Shown: one piece after another, positions 6,563 through 10,967 of the stretch | Layout of the letters: every line of letters starts with the position of its first letter | Numbering within the stretch: the stretch's first letter is position 1 | DNA from: Sulfurovum sp. | GTDB taxonomy: Bacteria > Campylobacterota > Campylobacteria > Campylobacterales > Sulfurovaceae | DNA: 10,967 nucleotides | Direction of reading: 5' to 3' | Assembly (NCBI GenBank): GCA_015661795.1 | Contig: DQVJ01000113.1 | Coordinates: forward strand, 1-10,967 | Position numbers and translations under genes: made by a program | The notes under the pieces: generated by a model | The model's input: the letters and a program-made list of their open reading frames with translations, nothing else | What the model was told of the DNA's origin: nothing | The model's database searches: none

Positions 6563-6590
6563 ATTTAACATAAAATCTCTTATGAGAAGT
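6563..6590 (-). other. Diverged pdif site, XerD/XerC orientation
   Basis: On the plus strand: ATTTAACATAA (6563-6573, XerD half reversed), spacer AATCTC, TTATGAGAAGT (6580-6590, XerC half reversed). Read in reverse, the XerC half is ACTTCTCATAA, which differs from ATTTCGCATAA at two bases. The XerD half TTATGTTAAAT equals that of the site at 8256. It closes the defence cassette in opposite orientation to the 2751 site. Confidence 0.75.
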
Positions 6591-6596
6591 TAGAAA

Positions 6597-6613
6597 TGGG
6601 AGTTTGGCTCCCA
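6597..6613 (-). terminator. Probable terminator of the 399-aa gene
   Basis: On the minus strand TGGGAG, loop CCAAA, CTCCCA is followed by TTTCT. The stem is short but G/C-rich, lies 15 bases beyond the stop codon of the minus-strand gene, and sits between that gene and the pdif site. Confidence 0.55.
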
Positions 6614-6627
6614 CCTCTACAATAACA

Positions 6628-7827
6628 TTAGATTTCTTCAAACAATTCTAAGGCAATCTTTCTTGCCAAATGCTCTTTTTCACTGCTGAGTACAGGTAAG
6701 TCAATAGCATACTGAATTGCCTCACGCCCTGCGATTTCCATAGGCCCGTAGTCATCATAATCTTCACCTGTATAAGCATTGTAGGCTCTAAAATCATCCT
6801 GAGTGAAATCGACTCCACACATTTGAGCTAAGTAAATATATAACCATGCCTCGCCATAATTTTTGAAGATTTTTTCATAAAGGAAGTATTCTATAGCACT
6901 TGTATCACCACGATTACACAGGTATAGAATCTGCTTATAAACCGTTTCCTTATCTGCATCCAAATTAATTTCATGAAGATTCATTGGTGAATTTTTAATA
7001 TAAGATTCAAAGTATTCAGCTTGCTTTATGCATTCTTCATACTTTTCTTTATTTTTCTTAGTCTTATCAGAATTAATATATTTTTGTTTATGGTTATCCC
7101 AATCGCTTCCAAAATTTGAGCCATTCCTACCGTAAGGGGCTATCTGATTTGCTAAATAACGATAATAGGCCCCTAGTAGAGCATACGCATCAGCATTCTT
7201 ACGATCTTCGGCATAAGATAAAATCTTTTCAAAAATCTTCCCAACTTTTGAGAACTCTAAAGAGTCATCGCCAAGTTCATGGTCATCCACTCTACCATTT
7301 TCAAAATCGACATAAGTTAATTCTTCTCTCACCGTATTGAAGTTAATAACTTCTAAATTAAGCCATAAGAGTTCTCGATAGACAGTTTTAGAAATAGATA
7401 AATAGAACTCCTCTGAAGCATCTAACTTTAGTAGATCCTGAAGTCTTATGATAATTTTTTTAATCTGCTCCAATAAAGCATTACCCTCATAATCATCCCA
7501 ATGAAGATCATCTTCACTATAATTTAGATAATCTGTCTCAGGCGGATTTTTCAATATTTCAAGGGTTAAAGCATCAATTAATTCATGCTCATAATATTCT
7601 TCAGAATCATCATATTGAGCATCAAGTAAAAGATTCTGAGCAACAAAAGAACTATAAGTCTTATAGCCTTGATCTAAAGCAATTAATTCATAGATATGTG
7701 AACGGCTAATCTTTACCGAATGCTGATCCTGAATTTTCTTAGATAATTGAAATGCGAATTCTTGAATAGACATAATTTTCTCTACTTCCAACTCTAAACT
7801 CTTTATATAAAGAATCCTTGGTGTCAT
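6628..7827 (-). CDS. Acidic protein of unknown function, 399 aa, possible TPR/Sel1-like helices
   Basis: Not recognised as a named family. Residues 20-65 (SIQEFAFQLSKK, then SRSHIYELIALDQGYKTYSSFVAQ) have the shape of a small helical domain with a 'SxSxxxELIAxxxGYxxxxxFxA' pattern, like N-terminal modules of several plasmid and phage hypothetical proteins. Residues 68-120 are strongly acidic (DDSEEYYE, SEDDLHWDDYEG). NADAYALLGAYYRYLAN (211-227) and GEAWLYIYLAQMCGVD (325-340) resemble TPR/Sel1-type helices, suggesting protein-protein binding. There is no membrane span or signal peptide. The start is uncertain: ATG at 7827, or ATG at 7773 (381 aa, MSIQEF), which fits the first recognisable domain better. 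It is the only gene in its pdif-bounded segment. Confidence 0.75.
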   Translation of the reverse strand: MTPRILYIKSLELEVEKIMSIQEFAFQLSKKIQDQHSVKISRSHIYELIALDQGYKTYSSFVAQNLLLDAQYDDSEEYYEHELIDALTLEILKNPPETDYLNYSEDDLHWDDYEGNALLEQIKKIIIRLQDLLKLDASEEFYLSISKTVYRELLWLNLEVINFNTVREELTYVDFENGRVDDHELGDDSLEFSKVGKIFEKILSYAEDRKNADAYALLGAYYRYLANQIAPYGRNGSNFGSDWDNHKQKYINSDKTKKNKEKYEECIKQAEYFESYIKNSPMNLHEINLDADKETVYKQILYLCNRGDTSAIEYFLYEKIFKNYGEAWLYIYLAQMCGVDFTQDDFRAYNAYTGEDYDDYGPMEIAGREAIQYAIDLPVLSSEKEHLARKIALELFEEI

Positions 7828-7986
7828 AAGACTTCTAGCAACGCATGTTTAAATGCTAAGAACCAAACGAGTTGATACTTAAGAAAATTAAATTTTGGAT
7901 ATAGCTTTAAAAATTAAACCTATGGTTTTTATCCCTTTTCTACTCATGCGTAAGTACGGTAGGCGACCTTGTTTTTAAAATAATAA

Positions 7987-8014
7987 ATTTCGCATAAATT
8001 TACAATTGCTAAGA
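7987..8014 (+). other. Degenerate pdif (intact XerC half, decayed XerD half)
   Basis: ATTTCGCATAA (7987-7997) is identical to the XerC half at 2751. After the 6-base spacer ATTTAC, the expected XerD half reads AATTGCTAAGA, keeping only the TGxTAA core of TTATGTTAATT. It would close the 399-aa cassette in the orientation opposite to 6563. It is probably inactive. Confidence 0.45.
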
Positions 8015-8028
8015 TAGCAATAGCCTAA

Positions 8029-8069
8029 AAATTATCCCAAGGATTGTCCGCAGAAAATGGGGATAATTT
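8029..8069. repeat. Inverted repeat AAATTATCCC / GGGATAATTT
   Basis: Perfect 10-bp arms at 8029-8038 and 8060-8069 enclose 21 bases. The spacing of about three helical turns centre to centre would suit a dimeric regulator binding each arm, or a long-loop hairpin. No gene is nearby on the plus strand; the 399-aa gene starts about 200 bases away on minus. Confidence 0.5.
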
Positions 8070-8118
8070 CAGAAATAGAAGCCTTTAGAAATCAGAAAAA
8101 GTTCCGATTTTGACTATT

Positions 8119-8143
8119 TTTTAGCCAATTTTATTGGCTAAAA
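8119..8143. repeat. 11-bp hairpin TTTTAGCCAAT / ATTGGCTAAAA
   Basis: Perfect arms at 8119-8129 and 8133-8143 with loop TTT. The stem begins with T and ends with A on either strand, so it lacks a terminator-type U-tail. It sits 22 bases before the orphan terminator. Confidence 0.5.
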
Positions 8144-8165
8144 GTGACAAAAATGCTTAAAAAGC

Positions 8166-8192
8166 AGCCGACTTGTTTCTAAGTCGGCTTTT
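8166..8192 (+). terminator. Intrinsic terminator without an upstream gene
   Basis: AGCCGACTT (8166-8174), loop GTTTCT, AAGTCGGCT (8181-8189), then TTT and further T-rich DNA (TTTGGGTGTTTTT). This is a textbook plus-strand terminator, but the only upstream gene within 1.5 kb runs on the minus strand. It probably belonged to a gene lost from this place. Confidence 0.75.
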
Positions 8193-8255
8193 GGGTGTTT
8201 TTGGGGGTGATGGGAATTTTTTAAGTTATTGATTTTATATAAATAATTTGAAGTG

Positions 8256-8283
8256 GTTTCGCATAAGTGCCATTATGTTAAAT
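8256..8283 (+). other. pdif site, XerC/XerD orientation
   Basis: XerC half GTTTCGCATAA (8256-8266), spacer GTGCCA, XerD half TTATGTTAAAT (8273-8283). Each half differs from the 2751 site by one base. It opens the copper-protein cassette, paired with the inverted site at 9145. Confidence 0.88.
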
Positions 8284-8742
8284 AGAGGGAAAATCTATTT
8301 TTAAAGTGATAAAATTATTGTAGTTATTTTAAGAATAGCTGTTTTTGATACTTGATCATCTATCCTAATTAAAAACTGTTTTTTAATAATTTGGAATATA
8401 AATAAGATTTAGTTAAAATTAAAATTATGTATTACATTTACTAACAATTGGCTTTGTTGCACAAAGATTTCATAACTATATGATTTTAAAGGTTTTGATT
8501 ATTTTTTGATCCAAAATTAAATTTATTTAAATCAGATGCTTACATATTTATGCAACAAAGCCCTAACAATTTAAAATAATTAGTAGAAAAAAATTATGTT
8601 TTAATTATTAGACTTCTTGTGTTAGTCAAATTTTAAGCAGTAAAAAGCTATATTTTATAAGGTTTTATCCAATTCAAAAATTAGATAAAACTATACTTTC
8701 GCAAGAGGTCTATTTCTTTGATTATATAAATTGAGGTAAAAA
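8284..8742. other. Long AT-rich upstream region of the copper-binding gene
   Basis: About 460 gene-free bases hold the MITE-like element (8450-8562) and, nearer the gene, an inverted repeat GTTTTATC (8662-8669) / GATAAAAC (8684-8691) immediately followed by TATACT (8692-8697), a good -10 candidate. No -35 matches well, so the repeat may be an activator or repressor site. The ribosome site GAGG (8733-8736) is clear. Confidence 0.45.
8441..8571. mobile_element. MITE-like element with 12-bp terminal repeats and 9-bp target duplication
   Basis: The element spans 8450-8562 (113 bp). The left end GGCTTTGTTGCA is exactly repeated in reverse at the right end (TGCAACAAAGCC, 8551-8562), and 15 of 16 bases match if extended. 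CTAACAATT flanks it on both sides (8441-8449 and 8563-8571), a target-site duplication. The interior is AT-rich with no ORF, so it depends on a transposase in trans. The termini resemble those of Acinetobacter insertion sequences ending GGCTTTGTTGCA; the exact family is unsure, since IS6-type elements usually make 8-bp duplications. Confidence 0.82.
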
Positions 8743-9072
8743 ATGATTAATACGGAATTTTCAGAGTGTATTTCTGCATGTACAAACTGTTCACTTATTT
8801 GTACTGAATGTGCAACTTCTTGTTTAAAAGAAAAAGATTTAGAGATGATGCGTGAATGTATTCAACGTTGTCTAGAATGTGCAGATATTTGTCAGTTATG
8901 TGTGCGTATGCAACAACATAACTCACCTTTCCTCAAAGAGATTTGTGAGCTTTGTGCTAAGATCTGTGAATATTGTGCGGAAGAGTGTGAAAAACATTCA
9001 CATGATCATTGTAAAAAATGTGCTGAGGCTTGCCGTCAGTGTGCAGAAGAATGTCGAAAAATTGCCATGTAA
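8743..9072 (+). CDS. Four-helix-bundle copper-binding protein (Csp3/DUF326-like)
   Basis: A 109-aa protein with 21 cysteines (positions 9, 13, 16, 20, 23, 27, 39, 43, 46, 50, 53, 68, 71, 75, 78, 82, 90, 93, 97, 100, 104), spaced 3 or 4 apart so that they line the inside of a four-helix bundle. This is the pattern of copper storage proteins (Csp) and DUF326, which hold many Cu(I) ions. There is no Tat or Sec signal, so it should be cytosolic like Csp3. HSHDH (85-89) adds histidines near the last helix. GAGG lies 6 bases before the ATG. It is alone in its pdif cassette, with no copper ATPase, oxidase or regulator next to it, so it would act as a stand-alone metal buffer. The metal is inferred from the family. 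Confidence 0.9.
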   Translation: MINTEFSECISACTNCSLICTECATSCLKEKDLEMMRECIQRCLECADICQLCVRMQQHNSPFLKEICELCAKICEYCAEECEKHSHDHCKKCAEACRQCAEECRKIAM

Positions 9073-9097
9073 AATACTTCAATAATGTTAATTATAT

Positions 9098-9139
9098 GGC
9101 TCTAGACTAACATAATCATTCTGCTAGTCTAGAGCCTTT
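9098..9139 (+). terminator. Terminator of the copper-binding gene
   Basis: GGCTCTAGACTA (9098-9109) and TAGTCTAGAGCC (9125-9136) pair perfectly over 12 bp with a 15-base loop, followed by TTTCC. It lies 26 bases after the stop codon and just before the pdif site at 9145. Confidence 0.75.
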
Positions 9140-9144
9140 CCTAA

Positions 9145-9172
9145 AATTAACATAATACGCCTTATACGAAAT
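9145..9172 (-). other. pdif site, XerD/XerC orientation
   Basis: On the plus strand AATTAACATAA (9145-9155), spacer TACGCC, TTATACGAAAT (9162-9172). The reverse complement differs from the 2751 site at a single base of the XerC half and shares its spacer. It closes the copper cassette and marks the right boundary with the replication backbone. Confidence 0.93.
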
Positions 9173-9218
9173 GCGTTATAATTACCCTTTAAATTCATGC
9201 ACTTATTTCAAAGTTTAT

Positions 9219-9248
9219 AGCCCATCTTCCCCAAGTTGGGCTTTTTTT
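9219..9248 (+). terminator. Intrinsic terminator facing the 3' end of the 185-aa gene
   Basis: AGCCCA (9219-9224), a 12-base loop, TGGGCT (9237-9242) and a run of seven T (9242-9248). It would stop plus-strand transcription coming out of the pdif cassettes before it runs antisense into the replication genes. Confidence 0.7.
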
Positions 9249-9323
9249 ATGATTTTTCACGTTCCACGCCTATTATTTGATCAATGTTCCACAACTTTGT
9301 TCATATCAGTTAAACAATCGTGG

Positions 9324-9881
9324 TTAATCATAGGGTCTAAAAAAACGGCTCCAAAAGCCTCTTTTCGGCTGCTCCGGTTCAACGTGATCCGGCACCAGAA
9401 TCCGCTTATTTTTCGTCTGCTCTGGAGTAGTCAATCCCTCATCTTTCGGTTCAGCTTCTGGCCGAGGATCCGTTGCTATATCCTGGCTAGATTTCTGATC
9501 GGTAAACGTAGTCATATTGGCTGTGGGAGGCTTCATTTCGATGAGTGTTAAAAGCGTATCTATACGAGCGTTCGCCTTGGATTCACGATCTTCGGCTTTT
9601 TCTAACTGTTTTTTTAGGAAGTCGATTTGGCTTTTCAGTTCTACCACTGTTTTATCAATGTATTCAGGTGTATTTTGATTTTGTATTGAAGACATATCAA
9701 TACGTTTTGCCTGTTTTGCTCCAAAAGGTTCACCGTAGACACGGAGTAGTTCTGAGAAATCTATAAAACCATCATGATCACGGCTTAACACACCATTTTT
9801 TATATCTTTGTATAGTGTAGCTCTAGATTTTTTATACAGGGTTGCAGCGTCACTAACATTGTATTTTGTAGCTGTATTCAT
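9324..9881 (-). CDS. Plasmid replication-associated DNA-binding protein, 185 aa
   Basis: This is the small protein that commonly follows repB in Acinetobacter iteron plasmids. Residues 7-50 (YNVSDAATLYKKSRATLYKDIKNGVLS, then DGFIDFSELLRVYG) form a MerR/excisionase-like helix-turn-helix with wing. Residues 74-115 (YIDKTVVELKSQIDFLKKQLEKAEDRESK...) are a coiled coil likely to make dimers. The last ~30 residues are basic with aromatics (RGFWSRFFRP). It would bind plasmid DNA, perhaps the GTATTGAAGAATAC palindrome just upstream, and modulate copy number or stability; its exact role in these plasmids is not settled. It lies 63 bases after repB on the same strand. The ATG has no clear Shine-Dalgarno sequence, so the start is the best available rather than proven. 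Confidence 0.85.
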   Translation of the reverse strand: MNTATKYNVSDAATLYKKSRATLYKDIKNGVLSRDHDGFIDFSELLRVYGEPFGAKQAKRIDMSSIQNQNTPEYIDKTVVELKSQIDFLKKQLEKAEDRESKANARIDTLLTLIEMKPPTANMTTFTDQKSSQDIATDPRPEAEPKDEGLTTPEQTKNKRILVPDHVEPEQPKRGFWSRFFRPYD

Positions 9882-9907
9882 AGTGTATTGCTGTGTATTT
9901 TTAAAAC

Positions 9908-9942
9908 GTATTGAAGAATACAGTATGTGTATTCTTCAATAC
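9908..9942. promoter_or_regulatory. 14-bp palindrome between repB and the DNA-binding gene
   Basis: GTATTGAAGAATAC (9908-9921) and GTATTCTTCAATAC (9929-9942) are perfect reverse complements around the loop AGTATGT. Related GTGTATT units occur at 9889-9896 and 9892-9902. It fills the gap between the two replication genes, so it is either an operator (each arm is itself nearly symmetric) or a hairpin that attenuates read-through from repB. There is no U-run on the minus strand after the stem. Confidence 0.7.
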
Positions 9943-9944
9943 AC

Positions 9945-10832
9945 TCAAGCTTTAAATCCAAGGTTTTTTAGATGTGGTAAAAACTGCTTTTGTTGTACTG
10001 GGTCTCTTAACATATCTTTAATTTTTGCTGCTAAGCTCTCATAGCTTTCATTACCATTTGCTAAATTTGAAAATTCAGGTAGTCGTGAAAGCTGATTACC
10101 AAACATATTGATTTGAGCATCTGTTAGTTTATAAACCTTATCTTGTTCGTTATGTTGATTAATGCTTTTTGATTTTTCTTTAAATGAAAAAAGAATATGG
10201 GTGACTTTACGACCAGTTTTTTTCTGCTCATAGGAAACGCGTAATGGGCTGCATTCATTTATTTGGTCTACAGCAGTATCAATTACCCGTTTTTTGAAAT
10301 CTGCAAATAGTGGGTATTTTTTGCCAAGCTCCAACATGCTTCGTAAGCTCTCAACAGAGATTTCACGCTTACCTATTTGTCGGTATTGCACCAATAATTC
10401 ATAAATACGAATACCATATCCACTATTGATCCCAGCAATATCTGATAGAGCATACTTAGTAAATTCTCTACTTAAATTAGATATGAAAGGCAAGATAGGT
10501 TTTGAAAAACGAATACCAATGATACTTTGACTATCCAAAAACTGGATCTCTTGTACCCACCTCATTTTTATAGATTTATCATCAATACTAAGATTAATAG
10601 ATCTTTCATAAAGTCTATTAATTCCTTCTTTTAAGTCTCTGTATGCGGTTTTTTCATGTACTCCTAATAACTGTAGTTCATTAACGCTTACAGGGTATAA
10701 CTCATCATCAGTAATAGGCTGGCTCTTCGGAATACGTGAAATAGCTGCCAAGACGATACGCTGTTCTACAGCACTTAATTGATAGGAAGCTTCTATAACT
10801 TGATTTGATTTAACAATTTGATTCTTATCCAA
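9945..10832 (-). CDS. repB: RepB replication initiator, Rep_3 family
   Basis: A 295-aa initiator that binds the iterons and opens the origin. The N-terminal winged-helix domain shows the Rep_3 pattern KSNQVIEASYQLSAVEQRIVLAAISRI (residues 8-34 region). The second domain includes GYGIRIYELLVQYRQIGKREISVESLR (about 139-165) and ends with the KKTGRKVTHILFSF strand. The length is typical of Acinetobacter RepB. The start is unusual: the frame can begin only at TTG (10832-10830) because a TAA lies just upstream and no in-frame ATG precedes MDKNQIV. An ATG at 10843 is one base out of frame. No good ribosome site is visible. The promoter lies inside the first iteron, so RepB probably represses itself. 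The small DNA-binding gene follows. Confidence 0.93.
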   Translation of the reverse strand: MDKNQIVKSNQVIEASYQLSAVEQRIVLAAISRIPKSQPITDDELYPVSVNELQLLGVHEKTAYRDLKEGINRLYERSINLSIDDKSIKMRWVQEIQFLDSQSIIGIRFSKPILPFISNLSREFTKYALSDIAGINSGYGIRIYELLVQYRQIGKREISVESLRSMLELGKKYPLFADFKKRVIDTAVDQINECSPLRVSYEQKKTGRKVTHILFSFKEKSKSINQHNEQDKVYKLTDAQINMFGNQLSRLPEFSNLANGNESYESLAAKIKDMLRDPVQQKQFLPHLKNLGFKA

Positions 10833-10857
10833 AATAAAACCATTGATTTTTTTTTAT

Positions 10858-10883
10858 ATATGACAACTATATACTTGTCATAT
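10858..10883. promoter_or_regulatory. Inverted repeat ATATGACAA / TTGTCATAT before repB
   Basis: Perfect 9-bp arms at 10858-10866 and 10875-10883 around CTATATAC, overlapping the repB -10 region. Such an inverted repeat beside the iterons is the usual place for Rep dimers to bind and repress rep transcription in Rep_3 plasmids. Confidence 0.65.
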
Positions 10884-10894
10884 TTGGTAGTCAA
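10866..10894 (-). promoter_or_regulatory. repB promoter overlapping an iteron
   Basis: On the minus strand: -35 TTGACT (10894-10889, inside the first iteron), a 17-base spacer and -10 TATAGT (10871-10866). Transcription would start near 10859, about 27 bases before the repB start codon. Both the iteron and the inverted repeat cover it, so bound RepB would block RNA polymerase. Confidence 0.75.
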
Positions 10895-10967
10895 TCCGTC
10901 ATAGTTAAGTAGTCAATCCGTCATAGTTAGTAGTCAATCCGTCATAGTTAGTAGTCAATCCGTCATA
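10873..10967. repeat. Terminal redundancy of a circular molecule (right copy)
   Basis: Identical to 1-95. It holds the same iterons again, at 10888-10907, 10910-10929 and 10931-10950, with a fourth cut off by the window end. These are not extra iterons but the same ones read twice. Confidence 0.93.

Larger units (their letters stand above)
7828..8255. other. Gene-free segment with decayed pdif, inverted repeats and orphan terminator
   Basis: No ORF with coding character is seen on either strand. The segment holds the upstream region of the 399-aa gene, an exact XerC half-site (7987-7997), a 10-bp inverted repeat (8029-8038/8060-8069), an 11-bp hairpin (8119-8129/8133-8143) and a plus-strand terminator (8166-8192) with no gene in front. 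It reads as the relic of an earlier cassette. Confidence 0.6.

Noticed and set aside
8879..9085. 68-aa frame within the copper-binding gene
   Set aside because: It is a shifted frame of the cysteine-rich gene, lacks a ribosome site and extends only just past its end.
9066..9093. An extra pdif just after the copper gene (TAATGTTAATT at 9083-9093)
   Set aside because: The expected XerC half at 9066-9076 (CATGTAAAATA) has almost no match, and the true site lies at 9145.
1..10967. tRNA, rRNA or riboswitch
   Set aside because: Nothing with cloverleaf or known aptamer layout was seen. The hairpins found are simple inverted repeats.

Overview
The window is best read as a complete small plasmid of Acinetobacter, or a close relative in the Moraxellaceae. 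The first 95 bases (1-95) are repeated exactly as the last 95 (10873-10967), so the linear sequence is a circle cut inside its iteron array, with about 10872 unique bases. The Acinetobacter assignment rests on three things: a Rep_3 RepB with four ~21-bp iterons upstream, the small HTH/coiled-coil protein that usually follows repB in these plasmids, and 28-bp XerC/XerD (pdif) sites with the typical ATTTCGnATAA / TTATGTTAATT halves.

Backbone, about 9173 through the junction to 2750. Replication: iterons (16-99), repB (minus strand, promoter inside the first iteron, apparent TTG start) and the 185-aa DNA-binding protein. Between those two genes lies a perfect 14-bp palindrome. Bases 100-485 have no gene but hold AT-rich DNA, repeated CGCTTCGCTC motifs and hairpins. 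Mobilisation: a MobA/MobL (MobQ-type) relaxase on minus and a divergent MobC-like accessory gene on plus. Between them is an RSF1010-like oriT hairpin with a predicted nick, followed by two long palindromes. There are no conjugation-pore genes, so the plasmid looks mobilisable rather than self-transmissible.

Cargo, about 2751-9172, is AT-rich and organised by pdif sites of mostly alternating orientation. Cassette 1 (2751-6590) carries a two-gene operon of an OLD/AAA15-type ATPase and a RloB/TOPRIM protein, resembling AbiL (AbiLi/AbiLii) and RloAB phage-defence pairs. Divergent from it are three small plus-strand genes, the last an XRE regulator, and a possible decayed small ORF. Cassette 2 (6563-8014) holds one unrecognised acidic 399-aa protein. 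A ~240-bp non-coding remnant with an orphan terminator follows. Cassette 3 (8256-9172) carries a cysteine-rich four-helix-bundle copper-binding protein (Csp3/DUF326-like), with a 113-bp MITE-like element (12-bp terminal repeats, 9-bp target duplication) in its upstream region.

Taken together: Rep plus iterons maintain the plasmid, MobA/MobC/oriT let a helper plasmid move it, and host XerC/XerD probably shuffle the defence, unknown and copper cassettes. The most interesting parts are the AbiL-like cassette with its uncharacterised small neighbours, and the orphan 399-aa gene.
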